DNA of 64,000 nt, taken from NCBI RefSeq assembly GCF_028288465.1, contig NZ_JAQBNR010000050.1, positions 1 to 64,000 on the forward strand, read 5' to 3'. Position numbers and translations under genes: made by a program. Of this stretch, positions 24,287-33,169 are shown in pieces; position 1 is the first letter of the stretch, and each line of letters starts with the position of its first letter. Below the pieces are notes generated by a model. It had not been told where the DNA came from. It saw nothing but the letters and a program-made list of their open reading frames with translations, and searched no databases. This stretch comes from Ferruginibacter sp. (lineage in GTDB: Bacteria > Bacteroidota > Bacteroidia > Chitinophagales > Chitinophagaceae).

Positions 24287-24712
24287 GGGGTTAGTTTAGA
24301 CATAATAAAATTATCAAATAAAAAGTAAAAAAATGATTTTTTTAATTGAACATTTTTAATCTGCTATCCAGTGAATAACCTACTGATTACCTATCAGGTA
24401 AAATCTATATCCAAGCTTACCCAAATGATATAACTATGGCGCTTTATCATTATAAAATAATAAACTGACGCCATTTTTTATAGCCAGGCCCTAAAGCCTG
24501 AAGATCGGCCCTTTACATTTTCATTTTTGTCTTTGACTACTATCTATCTGGCCATGGATTCAGATAAACATACCCGTTGTAAGCGCTTGAATCAAGTTCT
24601 CCAGACAACAGTATATGAAAACAAATAATATTCAAAACAATAAATAACAGCTTTTCCGTTTTAAATAATTTACTATCTTTCATATCTATCCCTTAATAAA
24701 ATAAATCTATTT
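24287..24712. other. structured intergenic region before the ParA-like gene
   Basis: 426 bases between divergent genes, without a coding frame I trust. It contains CTGAT/ATCAG (near 24393), a longer hairpin with T-run (24436-24479) and CAGGC/GCCTG (24485-24500) in a row. A weak sigma-A promoter for the ParA-like gene, TTT at 24652-24654, 19 bases, TATCTTTC at 24674-24681, lies at its end. The hairpins could belong to a small RNA or leader. Confidence 0.45.
24436..24479 (+). terminator. terminator-like hairpin with no visible upstream gene
   Basis: ATGGCG (24436-24441) pairs with CGCCAT (24469-24474), with inner ATTAT/ATAAT pairing, followed by TTTTT. On the plus strand nothing coding precedes it, which suggests a short transcript ending here. 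Confidence 0.5.
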
Positions 24713-25456
24713 ATGATTACAGTAGCACTCTACAATTTAAAGGGCGGCGTTGGCAAAACTGCATCCTGTGTAAATCTCGCTTACCTGGCTGCAAAAGATG
24801 GTTTTAAAACATTATTATGGGATATTGATCCCCAGGGATCTACCACTTTTTATTATAAGGTTAAACCCAAAGATGCGCACGCCATAAAAAGCCTTATCAG
24901 TAAAGATGCTGATCTTGGAAACGCTATACTGGCAACTGAATACGAAAACCTGGAAATTATTGGCAGCGATAATGCGGTGAAAAGTTTTGACATAATGGTA
25001 GAGGAAATGAAGGGGCAAAAAAGCAGGTTGAAGGGGATCCTGAAGCAACTGGAAAAAGAATATGATTTTGTATTTATTGATTGCCCGCCCGGATTCAGCG
25101 CATTGAGTGAAAACATTTTTCATGCAGCCGATGTTGTGTTGATGCCTATTATACCCACCACACTTTCTATCCGCACCTACAATATGGTAAAAGATTATTT
25201 CAAGGAAAAAGACCTTGACAGTACCAAACTAATGTGTTTTTTTACGATGGCTGATTTACGTAAAAATATGCACAACGAAATAATGGAACACTTATACAAA
25301 GACAAAAAGTTTTTCCAAAATTATATTCCTTATTTGTCTGATGTCGAAAAAATGGGCATCCATCGACAGCCGATTGAAGAGTTTGCGCCCAGCAGTTATG
25401 CCGCCAAATCTTACCGGGATTTGTGGACCGAAATTAAGGAAGGAGTAGTAGAATAA
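24713..25456 (+). CDS. ParA/MinD-family ATPase
   Basis: 247 residues. The deviant Walker A KGGVGKTA (residues 10-17) with its signature Lys, WDIDPQGST (Walker A' region, about 38-46) and FIDCPPGFS (about 122-130) identify a ParA-type partitioning ATPase. Such proteins position chromosomes, plasmids or large protein complexes. No ParB or centromere-like repeats are near, so chromosome segregation cannot be claimed; a positioning role for some other cargo is possible. The following esterase gene is 74 bases downstream on the same strand. Confidence 0.9.
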   Translation: MITVALYNLKGGVGKTASCVNLAYLAAKDGFKTLLWDIDPQGSTTFYYKVKPKDAHAIKSLISKDADLGNAILATEYENLEIIGSDNAVKSFDIMVEEMKGQKSRLKGILKQLEKEYDFVFIDCPPGFSALSENIFHAADVVLMPIIPTTLSIRTYNMVKDYFKEKDLDSTKLMCFFTMADLRKNMHNEIMEHLYKDKKFFQNYIPYLSDVEKMGIHRQPIEEFAPSSYAAKSYRDLWTEIKEGVVE

Positions 25457-25530
25457 TTATCTGATAACAACGTCCAACTATCCAATAAGGATTATAGCAG
25501 CGCATTTGGCTGCATCCCACAAAAAATATT

Positions 25531-26262
25531 ATGAAGAGAGAACTTAGCAGCTGGTACAGCCCTGCATTACAAAGAGAAATGCCCATTGCTCAATATGGAG
25601 ATTATGGTTTTGCTTTATTATTGATTCCTACTGCAGCGGCGGACTACCTGGAATATGAACGCTTTCAGTTAATCAATTCCCTGGCCCCGCACATCAATGG
25701 GGGAAAAGTAAAAGTATTTTCCGTTAACAGCATGAATACGGAAAGCTGGATGCATCCGGGCATGCAGGGCGAACATAAAGCCATCAATCATAACAGGTTT
25801 AATGAATACATTTTCAATGAAGTGATTCCTTTTATAAAAAATGCTACTTCGCAGGAAACACCGGTGATTGTCTCCGGAGCATCGTTTGGTGCATTGCATG
25901 GCATGAATTTATTCTTAAAAAGGCCAGATTTGATTGACGGCGTAATTGCTATGAGCGGTGTGTACGACCTGAGAGAATATACCAAAGGTTTTTACGATGA
26001 ACAGGTTTATTTTAATTCCCCGGCCATGTATATGCCGAATCTTACAGACCACCGCATCCTGGAGCAAATACGCGGCAGCCATCATATTCACATTTTAACC
26101 GGTTGCGGCGATTATGAAGATCCTGAAGCGGCTAAAAACTTTGCCGGAATTTTATATAACAAAGGAATTAATTATGAGCTGAGTGTTTGGGGCAATGAAT
26201 GGAAACATGACTGGCCAACCTGGAGGGCCATGTTACCTTTATTTATTGATACAAGATTTTAA
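25531..26262 (+). CDS. esterase-like alpha/beta hydrolase
   Basis: 243 residues of the D-esterase (PF00756-like) type. The nucleophile elbow GASFGA contains Ser118, with a likely acid in GCGDYED (about 190) and His in EWKHDWPTW (about 229). N-terminal WYSPALQREMPIAQYGDYG resembles the strand that opens such hydrolases. No signal peptide, so cytosolic. Substrate unknown; these enzymes cleave short esters, including siderophore or feruloyl esters. It follows the ParA-like gene on the same strand, but no functional link is apparent. Confidence 0.82.
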   Translation: MKRELSSWYSPALQREMPIAQYGDYGFALLLIPTAAADYLEYERFQLINSLAPHINGGKVKVFSVNSMNTESWMHPGMQGEHKAINHNRFNEYIFNEVIPFIKNATSQETPVIVSGASFGALHGMNLFLKRPDLIDGVIAMSGVYDLREYTKGFYDEQVYFNSPAMYMPNLTDHRILEQIRGSHHIHILTGCGDYEDPEAAKNFAGILYNKGINYELSVWGNEWKHDWPTWRAMLPLFIDTRF

Positions 26263-26420
26263 TTGTTTCATAATAAAGATATCTTCCTGATTTGTAATTA
26301 ATTGACATTAATTTTCGGAATTACTGAAAGTAAAATATAGTTTATGTGCATTAAAAATCGGGCTGTATCACAATAATAGCAGGCTTTTTCAGTTACTTAA
26401 AGGGTACCAACAACCCTGAT
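26263..26420. other. spacer after the esterase gene
   Basis: AT-rich, no promoter I trust. AGGGT/ACCCT near 26401-26416 could form a small hairpin right before the following short frame. With the short frame it makes a gap of almost 400 bases before polA. Confidence 0.4.
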
Positions 26421-26516
26421 ATGAAAAATTTTATAGTCCTTACATTTGCTCTTTTTTTCTCGGTAATACTTTACATTATTGACTGGTCAAAATCTGACAA
26501 ATTACTTGAATATTAA
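26421..26516 (+). CDS. possible small membrane peptide (31 aa)
   Basis: An ATG-started frame of 31 codons: MKNFIVLTFALFFSVILYII is one membrane helix after Lys2, followed by a short hydrophilic tail rich in Asp, Lys and Glu. Positive start, single helix and charged tail are typical of small membrane peptides, but with AT-rich DNA a chance frame cannot be excluded. No family known to me. It stands alone between the esterase gene and polA. Confidence 0.35.
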   Translation: MKNFIVLTFALFFSVILYIIDWSKSDKLLEY

Positions 26517-26655
26517 AAGTTGCTAATCCATTCACTTCCCTTCCAGATTCGCAAACAATCACTTTATCAAAACCCAATTACATTTTACCAGCTAACAGTA
26601 TCAAACTTTTACCCATCTGTTTGATTGGCGTGCACAATTGTTTTACTTTTACGGC

Positions 26656-29508
26656 ATGTCAAAAAAATTATTTTTACTCGATGCCTATGCCCTTGTTTTC
26701 AGGGCTTATTACGCTCTTATCCGCAGCCCACGCGTTACCAGCAAAGGCAGAAATACCAATGCCCAGTTTGGGTTTACCAACACTTTAATTGATCTCATCA
26801 ATAACCAGAAGCCTACACATATGGCGGTATGTTTTGATACCCATGCGTTAACGGAAAGGCATACAGATTTTGCCGATTACAAAGCTAACCGGCAGGAAAC
26901 GCCAGAAGATATCAGTTCCTCTATTCCTGACATTAAAAGAATTATAGAAGCCTTTAACATACCCGTGATTGCAATTGATGGGTATGAAGCAGATGATGTA
27001 ATTGGGGCATTGGCAAAGCAAGCTGAAAAAGTAGGTTATGAGGTATTTATGGTTACCCCCGACAAAGATTATGGCCAGCTGGTAAGTGAAAATATCAAGA
27101 TTTATAAGCCCCCTTACCAGGGAGGAACCATTGAAATAATGGGTCCGCAGGAGGTTTGTAAAAAATGGGACATTGCAAATGTTGGGCAAGTGATTGACAT
27201 TTTGGGCTTAATGGGCGACGCGGTAGATAACATTCCCGGCATAGCTGGCATTGGCGAAAAAACAGCTGCCAAGCTATTGAAAGAATACCACAGTCTGGAA
27301 AACATACTGGCCAATGCCGATAATATAAAAGGCGCTCTTGGAGAAAAAATACGTGCGGGAAAAGATAATGCCATTATGAGTAAAAAACTGGCTACGATTA
27401 TCGTGGATGTGCCTGCAGAATTTCATGAAGAAAACTTTAGGATCAAGGAAATGAACCGCGAAAGCCTGAAGGAAGTATTTACAGAGCTGGAGTTCAGGGG
27501 ATTTATTAAAAGGGTTTTGGGTGAAGAAATCCAGTTGCAGCCAGGCGTGCAAATACAGGAAACGGGTGGCCGTAAACAAGCACCCGGCGGACAAATGGAT
27601 CTTTTTGGAGAAGTAACTCAAACTGTAAATGTGGCCACTTCGCAAACTTCAGATATAACGGAAGAAGCAGGAAGTATTTTATCCGTTGATAAAAACATCC
27701 ACAATACACCACATGAATATTTTTTGGTGAACACCACTCAAGGAATAGATCAGCTGATTAATAAACTGATTCACCAGCCGGAAATTTGTTTTGACACAGA
27801 AACAACCTCAATTAATGCCAACGATGCCGATCTTGTTGGTCTTAGTTTTTCTTACCAGCCGGGAGAGGCCTTTTATATTCCTTGTCCCGCTTCGAGGGAA
27901 GAATGTCTGCACTTATTAGCACCTTTTTTAGTGTTGTTTAGTGATGCAACAAAAACATGGGTGGGTCAGAATATTAAGTATGACCTGCTGGTAATGAAAT
28001 GGTACGGCATCGAGTTAAAAGGGAATATTTTTGATACCATGCTGGCGCACTATGTAACAGAACCCGATGGCAAAAGCAGCATGGATGCATTAAGCGCTAA
28101 ATACCTGGGTTACGAGCCGGTACATATTGAAGAACTGATTGGCAAAAAAGGAAAGGGTCAGGGCAATATGCGGGATGTAGAACCTGAAAAAATAAAAGAG
28201 TACGCTGCAGAAGATGCCGACATCACCCTCCAATTAAAAAAAGTATTTCTTGAAGAGTTAAAAAACAAGGAAGTAGAAAAGGTTTTTTACGAAGTGGAAA
28301 ATCCACTGATAAAAGTGTTGACAGACATGGAATTTGAAGGCATTCGTATAGACGAAGCCTTTTTAAATGAATACAGCAAAACCCTGGAAACAGAAGCCAA
28401 AATAAGTGAAGAAAGTGTGTATGAACAAGCAGGCTTAAGGTTTAACCTGGCATCGCCCAAGCAATTGGGTGAAGTGTTGTTTGATAAAATGAAGCTGGAC
28501 CCAAAAGCAAAAAAAACAAAAACAGGTCAGTATGCAACGGGTGAAGATGTATTGGCAAAATTGGCCAGTCAGCATAAAATATGTGACGATATTTTAATTT
28601 TCCGTGAACTCACCAAATTAAAAAATACCTATATCGATGCTTTACCTGCTTTGATCAATAAAAAAACCGGTCGGGTGCATACTTCCTATGCGCAGGCAGT
28701 TGCTGTAACGGGAAGGCTTAGCAGTACAAATCCCAACCTGCAAAACATTCCTGTAAGAACCGAAAGGGGAAAAGAAATCAGGAAAGCATTTATTCCAAGA
28801 GATGAAAATCATGTACTTGTTTCGGCCGATTATTCGCAGATAGAATTGCGTATTGTTGCTGCCATCAGTGGCGATGTCAATATGTGTGATGCTTTTAAAA
28901 CGGGTAAAGATATTCATACTGCGACGGCCGCGAAAGTATTCAATGTGGAGGAAAAAGACGTAACCAAAGAAATGCGCTACAAAGCCAAAAGCGTCAACTT
29001 CGGTATTATTTATGGCCAGGGTGCATTTGGCCTGGCGGAGAATTTAAGCATCTCCCGCACGGAGGCAAAGGAGATCATTGACAACTACAAAAAGCAATTT
29101 CCCAATATTCAAAAATACATGGATGATACCATCAACTTCGCCAAGGAAAATGGATATGTGGAAACGCTGATGGGCCGTAAAAGGTGGCTGAAAGATATCA
29201 ACAGCGTGAACTTTACAGTGCGTGGTTTCGCAGAACGCAACGCCATCAATTCACCCATCCAGGGCACCGCTGCGGATATGATAAAACTGGCCATGATCAA
29301 AATTCACCGGGAATTTATCAACCGTGGTTTTAAATCAAAAATGTTGTTGCAGGTACATGATGAATTGGTTTTTGATGCACACAAAAGTGAAATAGAACTA
29401 ATCAAGCCTGTCATTTTAGAATGCATGCAATCCGCATTGAAGCTACCCAATGAAGTGCCAACCGATGCCGAAATTGGAGCAGGCGACAACTGGCTGGAAG
29501 CACATTAG
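26656..29508 (+). CDS. polA: DNA polymerase I
   Basis: Repair and Okazaki-fragment polymerase. From the ATG at 26656 (MSKKLFLLDAYALVFRAYYA), six codons after an upstream in-frame ATG, the protein has 950 residues. Domains: 5'-nuclease (about 1-290, with GYEADDVIGAL and GIAGIGEKTAAKLL), 3'-5' exonuclease (about 350-540, CFDTETTSINAN keeps the DxE pair, so proofreading is probably active), polymerase with motif A VSADYSQIELRI, motif B RYKAKSVNFGIIYG and motif C LLQVHDELVFD. A low-complexity linker (about 290-345) separates nuclease and exonuclease. Confidence 0.98.
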   Translation: MSKKLFLLDAYALVFRAYYALIRSPRVTSKGRNTNAQFGFTNTLIDLINNQKPTHMAVCFDTHALTERHTDFADYKANRQETPEDISSSIPDIKRIIEAFNIPVIAIDGYEADDVIGALAKQAEKVGYEVFMVTPDKDYGQLVSENIKIYKPPYQGGTIEIMGPQEVCKKWDIANVGQVIDILGLMGDAVDNIPGIAGIGEKTAAKLLKEYHSLENILANADNIKGALGEKIRAGKDNAIMSKKLATIIVDVPAEFHEENFRIKEMNRESLKEVFTELEFRGFIKRVLGEEIQLQPGVQIQETGGRKQAPGGQMDLFGEVTQTVNVATSQTSDITEEAGSILSVDKNIHNTPHEYFLVNTTQGIDQLINKLIHQPEICFDTETTSINANDADLVGLSFSYQPGEAFYIPCPASREECLHLLAPFLVLFSDATKTWVGQNIKYDLLVMKWYGIELKGNIFDTMLAHYVTEPDGKSSMDALSAKYLGYEPVHIEELIGKKGKGQGNMRDVEPEKIKEYAAEDADITLQLKKVFLEELKNKEVEKVFYEVENPLIKVLTDMEFEGIRIDEAFLNEYSKTLETEAKISEESVYEQAGLRFNLASPKQLGEVLFDKMKLDPKAKKTKTGQYATGEDVLAKLASQHKICDDILIFRELTKLKNTYIDALPALINKKTGRVHTSYAQAVAVTGRLSSTNPNLQNIPVRTERGKEIRKAFIPRDENHVLVSADYSQIELRIVAAISGDVNMCDAFKTGKDIHTATAAKVFNVEEKDVTKEMRYKAKSVNFGIIYGQGAFGLAENLSISRTEAKEIIDNYKKQFPNIQKYMDDTINFAKENGYVETLMGRKRWLKDINSVNFTVRGFAERNAINSPIQGTAADMIKLAMIKIHREFINRGFKSKMLLQVHDELVFDAHKSEIELIKPVILECMQSALKLPNEVPTDAEIGAGDNWLEAH

Positions 29509-29522
29509 AGTGGGTCGTCACA

Positions 29523-29552
29523 GGTGGGTCACCCCAAAAAGGGTGGCTCACC
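29523..29552. terminator. hairpin after polA
   Basis: GGTGGGTCACCC (29523-29534) pairs with GGGTGGCTCACC (29541-29552) over CAAAAA with two wobble pairs. It is stable but has no T-run, so factor-independent termination is uncertain. Confidence 0.5.
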
Positions 29553-29608
29553 TATGTTAGAATGTTCACAAGAATCACGGCCAACCCCTCAGCCAATAAA
29601 CATAAAAA

Positions 29609-30436
29609 ATGGTAATATTAATTCAATGCAAAGACCAGGTGGGCCTGGTGGGAGCTGTGGCCAATATCTTCGCGGCAATGAATATTAATATTGTGGCAAT
29701 GCGGGAACATGTTGATACTATTGACAACCGTTTTTTTCTTCGTATAGTCGTTGACGGAAGTATAGATACAATTGTAGCCGAGCGCCAGCTCAAAGCCGTT
29801 TTACCTGCTGACGCCGAAGTGAAAATCAGCCACCAGGCAGAAAAAAAAATAGTTGTACTGGTAACAAAAGAATATCATTGCCTGAGTGATATACTTGTAA
29901 GAAATCATTTTAAAACTTTGGGTGCCAGTGTACAGTGCGTCATTGGCAATCATGCTGCACTGGAAGAAATTTGTAAACGCTTTGATGTACCTTTTTATCC
30001 TGTATCAACCGATAATACAGACAAGCCCGTTTTTGAATCTTCCCTGCTTTCCATTATTAAAAAATGGGGAGCGGATTATCTTGTACTGGCAAAGTTTATG
30101 CGTATTCTTTCTGCTGATTTTGTTGAACAATTTGCTTTTCAAATCATCAACATTCACCATTCTTTTTTACCTGCCTTTATTGGCGCCAGTCCGTATAAGC
30201 AGGCGTACGAAAGAGGCGTAAAGCTGATAGGTGCCACCGCTCATTTTGTAACCAACCAATTAGACGAAGGCCCTATCATCGCCCAGCAAATTATTCCAGT
30301 TACCCATTCTTTTACTACTGCTGATATGGTGCGTTCCGGAAAAGAAATTGAGACAGCAGTATTAGCCAGGGCTTTACACCTTGTATTTGAAGACCGGGTT
30401 TTGATACATAAAAACAAAACAATCGTTTTTGAATAA
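29609..30436 (+). CDS. purU: formyltetrahydrofolate deformylase
   Basis: Hydrolyses 10-formyl-tetrahydrofolate to formate and tetrahydrofolate, balancing one-carbon pools and supplying formate for PurT. N-terminal ACT domain (about 1-80, VGLVGAVANIFAAMNINIV), then a formyltransferase-fold domain with the catalytic set: NIHHSFLPAFIGASPY (Asn, His) and LDEGPII (Asp). 275 residues, usual length. Start at the ATG after an A-rich stretch. Not in a purine operon here; polA lies upstream and a DsbA-family gene 48 bases downstream. Confidence 0.95.
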   Translation: MVILIQCKDQVGLVGAVANIFAAMNINIVAMREHVDTIDNRFFLRIVVDGSIDTIVAERQLKAVLPADAEVKISHQAEKKIVVLVTKEYHCLSDILVRNHFKTLGASVQCVIGNHAALEEICKRFDVPFYPVSTDNTDKPVFESSLLSIIKKWGADYLVLAKFMRILSADFVEQFAFQIINIHHSFLPAFIGASPYKQAYERGVKLIGATAHFVTNQLDEGPIIAQQIIPVTHSFTTADMVRSGKEIETAVLARALHLVFEDRVLIHKNKTIVFE

Positions 30437-30484
30437 TGACCATTCCCGAAATAAATATTCATACAAAACAAACACTGAATTACC

Positions 30485-31153
30485 ATGGATAAACTCACCC
30501 TGATTTACTGTTACGATGCCTACTGTGGCTGGTGTTACGGCTTCAGTCCGGTTATTAAAAAAATTGTAGCGCAGTATAAAGAGGAGTTCTATATTGAAGT
30601 GTTGAGTGGCGGCATGATGGCAGGAGAGCATGTAATGCCAATTGAACAAATTGGCCCCTACATTCAGAAAGCCTATCGCCGGGTAGAAGAGCTAACGGGC
30701 ATCCAATTCGGTGAAGATTTTTTATGGCATATTAACAATCCGGATAAAAGTGATTGGGTAATGAACTCTTTAAAACCGGCCATTGCATTGTGCGTTTTTA
30801 AAGAATACTACCCGGATGATGCGATTCTTTTTGCAAGTGATTTGCAGTATGCATTGAATTACGAAGGCCGCGATTTGGATGATGATGAAGCCTACCGTCA
30901 CCTGTTGCAAAAATATAAAATACCTGAGGAGGAATTTTACGCAAAACTAAAAAGTGAAGCATTTAAAGAGCAGGCGCATTATGAATTTGCCCTGTGTAAA
31001 CACCTGCAGGTGACCAGCTTTCCGCAGGTATTAATTCAGCAAAATGACAGCAAATTTTATTTGATTGCTAAAGGCTTCAGCGATTATGAAACAGTGAATG
31101 AGAGAATTCAGAATGTGCTGAAGGAATTGCGCTCGTCGCCTGAAGAGGAGTAA
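30485..31153 (+). CDS. DsbA-family thiol:disulfide oxidoreductase-like protein
   Basis: 222 residues with a thioredoxin fold carrying a helical insertion, as in DsbA/FrnE/HCCA isomerases. The active site CGWC is at residues 14-17 and the cis-Pro in TSFPQVLI near 178. No signal peptide, so the protein is cytosolic, like FrnE-type members, rather than a periplasmic oxidase. Substrate unknown. It follows purU closely on the same strand and ends at a terminator. Confidence 0.87.
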   Translation: MDKLTLIYCYDAYCGWCYGFSPVIKKIVAQYKEEFYIEVLSGGMMAGEHVMPIEQIGPYIQKAYRRVEELTGIQFGEDFLWHINNPDKSDWVMNSLKPAIALCVFKEYYPDDAILFASDLQYALNYEGRDLDDDEAYRHLLQKYKIPEEEFYAKLKSEAFKEQAHYEFALCKHLQVTSFPQVLIQQNDSKFYLIAKGFSDYETVNERIQNVLKELRSSPEEE

Positions 31154-31202
31154 ATCGAAGCTCATAACAGTCCCAAAAATTTACAAAATAGCGGAATGCT
31201 AA

Positions 31203-31231
31203 AACCCTGCTTCTTTACGAAACAGGGTCTT
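31203..31231. terminator. terminator between convergent genes
   Basis: ACCCTG (31203-31208) pairs with CAGGGT (31222-31227), extended by TTC/GAA inside, followed by TCTTAAT; it separates the DsbA-family gene from the convergent stress operon. Confidence 0.65.
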
Positions 31232-31267
31232 AATCACTCAATCAAAAAACCAAAATAACCATCTTTA

Positions 31268-31657
31268 TTATTGCTGCCTGTTGGGCCTTTGCGGCCGTAA
31301 GGCAGGTTCAATATCATCTTTCCATTTTTTAAATTGCTCGTCGGTAAAAATTTGTTTTAATTGTTCATCACGGTCAATGTTAAGTTTTAACATTTTACTC
31401 CTCATCGCCTCACGGTCCGGGGTTCCACCGCCACTCATCATAGCTTCCCGCTCCTTTTGCATGGTAGTATAGTAAGCCCTAAACACACTGTCGGTTTTAG
31501 CCTGCTTGTCTTTGTCCAGTTTAAAATCAGCCAGCTTTTCATCTACTGCTTTTACTCTTTCTTCCACTGTTAACCGGGGACCACGCTGATCTTGTGCTGA
31601 TACAAAACCAATTGTCAAAAAAAGGGCCAGTATAGATAATGCAATTTGCTTTTTCAT
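31268..31657 (-). CDS. Spy/CpxP-like periplasmic protein (small helical)
   Basis: 129 residues: signal peptide ending in VSAQ (about residue 21), then a mostly helical, charged mature part with LTVEERVKAVDEKLADFKL and IFTDEQFKKWKDD, a pattern of two helical hairpins similar to Spy/LTXXQ-type periplasmic chaperones. It is the last gene of the sigma-factor locus and has its own copy of the promoter motif that also precedes the first gene, so it is probably part of the response controlled by the local ECF sigma factor. Chaperone function is inferred from architecture and context only. Confidence 0.75.
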   Translation of the reverse strand: MKKQIALSILALFLTIGFVSAQDQRGPRLTVEERVKAVDEKLADFKLDKDKQAKTDSVFRAYYTTMQKEREAMMSGGGTPDREAMRSKMLKLNIDRDEQLKQIFTDEQFKKWKDDIEPALRPQRPNRQQ

Positions 31658-31683
31658 AATGATGTATTTCTTGTTTTCTGAAT

Positions 31684-31714
31684 GATTAGACGACCTTTTT
31701 TAAAAAAACAGTCG
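31684..31714 (-). promoter_or_regulatory. putative ECF sigma-factor promoter, copy 2
   Basis: On the minus strand CTGTTTT and, ten bases later, GTCGTCT, 30 bases before the start codon at 31657. The 31-base site matches the one at 36042-36072 in 22 positions without gaps. The CGTC core is known from -10 elements of several ECF sigma factors. The site can also form ACGAC/GTCGT pairing. Confidence 0.5.
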
Positions 31715-31724
31715 TTTAAAATAA

Positions 31725-32201
31725 TTATTTTTTGCGCTCTTCCGGTTTTTTATTCAGCATGGTATAAAACAACGAATCAAATTTGGGCAGCTGTGCAGGT
31801 GTGCATATGCTTCTTACAGCTTTAAAATGGGTAAACATTTCTACTTCCATTTCTTTTTGTTTCATACTTGCTATACCGGCGATTGTATTGATGGATGAGT
31901 CGCTGAAATTATCAGCCGATAATTGTTTAACCTGTCCTTCCTTATCTTTTCTTGCAGCTTCAAACATCGATCTTACTTTTCTTTTATGTTGTTCAGTCAG
32001 GGAATCATATTGAGTTAATTGTTCCTGGCTAAAGCCAATTTCTTTCTGTAAAAAAGATGTCATCATTGCTTTTCTTTCAGCCCGCATATTCCTTCTTTCA
32101 GCCGGCCGGCCGTTCAATAAAAATGCCAGCATAACTATATTCGTCACCAGCAAAAAACCGATAATAAGCAAAAGCAATTTATTATTTGGTGTCGTATTCA
32201 T
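31725..32201 (-). CDS. membrane-anchored Spy/heavy-metal-sensor-like protein
   Basis: From the ATG at 32201 the protein has 158 residues: one N-terminal membrane helix (LLLLIIGFLLVTNIVMLAFL), then a periplasmic helical part with FLQKEIGFSQEQLTQYDSLTEQH and a C-terminal PAQLPKFDSLF, the layout of CnrX/ZraP/Spy-like periplasmic sensors or chaperones. The frame is open further upstream to 32228, but the nearer ATG falls four bases after the preceding gene's stop, fitting operon coupling. In this position it may modulate the anti-sigma factor or protect envelope proteins. Confidence 0.75.
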   Translation of the reverse strand: MNTTPNNKLLLLIIGFLLVTNIVMLAFLLNGRPAERRNMRAERKAMMTSFLQKEIGFSQEQLTQYDSLTEQHKRKVRSMFEAARKDKEGQVKQLSADNFSDSSINTIAGIASMKQKEMEVEMFTHFKAVRSICTPAQLPKFDSLFYTMLNKKPEERKK

Positions 32202-32205
32202 TACA

Positions 32206-32544
32206 TTATTGGTTTTCGATATTATCAATCACTGCAAGGTTATTGTATTCATCCTCTTCGTCCGCAGCCGTTGTAAATGAACGTTCAGTAGTTATTTTAG
32301 ACGTGTTATAATTTTTATAAAACAGTACAGAAATATTAATGATGACCAGGAGACATATTCCCGCCACCATCACAGCCGGCCTGCTTATAAAACCAGCTAT
32401 GTTTTCCCATGTATTTTTTACCGGATTGTTAAGTCGTGCCTGGATACGTGTTAACAGGTAAGGCGCAGGTGAAGCCCGCTCAACGTTATTTAAACTATTT
32501 AAAGCGGCCTCAATTTCCTGCTCCATATTGTTATTATTTTTCAT
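32206..32544 (-). CDS. probable anti-sigma factor, single membrane helix
   Basis: 112 residues: an N-terminal cytosolic part (about 1-50, MEQEIEAALNSLNNVERASP), one membrane helix (about 53-75, VMVAGICLLVIINISVLFY) and a short acidic periplasmic tail. Its start overlaps the end of the ECF sigma gene by 11 bases, the usual arrangement for a cognate anti-sigma factor that holds the sigma factor at the membrane. No zinc-binding ZAS motif (HxxxCxxC) is present, so if it is an anti-sigma factor it is not of that class. Assignment rests on topology and position. Confidence 0.65.
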   Translation of the reverse strand: MKNNNNMEQEIEAALNSLNNVERASPAPYLLTRIQARLNNPVKNTWENIAGFISRPAVMVAGICLLVIINISVLFYKNYNTSKITTERSFTTAADEEDEYNNLAVIDNIENQ

Positions 32545-33139
32545 GTTCGTTTTTTTTATTGGACTCCTGCAGATAATAATTTTTTAAACTTTTTTTAAGG
32601 CTTGATTTTGCCCTGGCTAGTAAAGATTCCACCGCATAAAAACTGGTGTTCATAATAGCTGCAATTTCCTGGTTATTCAATCCTTCTATTTTATTCAACG
32701 TAAAAGCGATGCGTTGATTATCGGGTATTTGTTTAAGTGCTTTAAACAAAACCGCGGCATTTTCCTTATTCTCTAATTGTACTCCCGGGTGATTAAATTC
32801 TACCGGATTATATTGTTCTTCACCATGCTCGCCAAACAAATTTTGTATAAATGCAAAACGCTTTTTACGTTTCTTTTTTTTCTCACTGTCCAGGGCCTTC
32901 GCTATGGCTATGCGGTATAACCAGGTTGATAATTTGGCCTCTCCTTTAAAAGATCCTATTGACTGATACACCTGCACAAATACTTCCTGTGTTATATCCT
33001 CCGCGTCAAGTTCATTCTGTACAATGCTTACAACTGTATTGTACACCATATCCTGGTACAGCCCCACAATGTCTGCAAATGACTGCTGCTCGCCCTGCTG
33101 TAATTTTTTTATTAACTCCGCTTCAGATTGGTTCAACAC
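32534..33139 (-). CDS. RNA polymerase ECF-type sigma factor
   Basis: 201 residues. Region 2 (about 25-95: YQDMVYNTVVSIVQNELDAEDITQEVFVQVY in part, then STWLYRIAIAKALD) and region 4 (about 140-190: ALKQIPDNQRIAFTLNKIEGLNNQEIAAIMN in part, VESLLARAKSSLKK) are canonical. A Lys/Arg-rich linker joins them (KKKKRKKR, about 86-93). It lies 30 bases after the outer-membrane receptor gene and overlaps the probable anti-sigma gene, so the locus resembles a surface-signalling or envelope-stress unit. The recurring motif before the first and last genes is its candidate target. Confidence 0.95.
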   Translation of the reverse strand: MLNQSEAELIKKLQQGEQQSFADIVGLYQDMVYNTVVSIVQNELDAEDITQEVFVQVYQSIGSFKGEAKLSTWLYRIAIAKALDSEKKKKRKKRFAFIQNLFGEHGEEQYNPVEFNHPGVQLENKENAAVLFKALKQIPDNQRIAFTLNKIEGLNNQEIAAIMNTSFYAVESLLARAKSSLKKSLKNYYLQESNKKNEHEK

Positions 33140-33169
33140 TAACAGTTTTTAAATCCAATCTAAAAATAG

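Noticed and set aside
24713..25456. ParA-like gene as a sign of an integrated plasmid or replication origin
   Set aside because: No ParB, Rep protein, iterons or other plasmid genes nearby.
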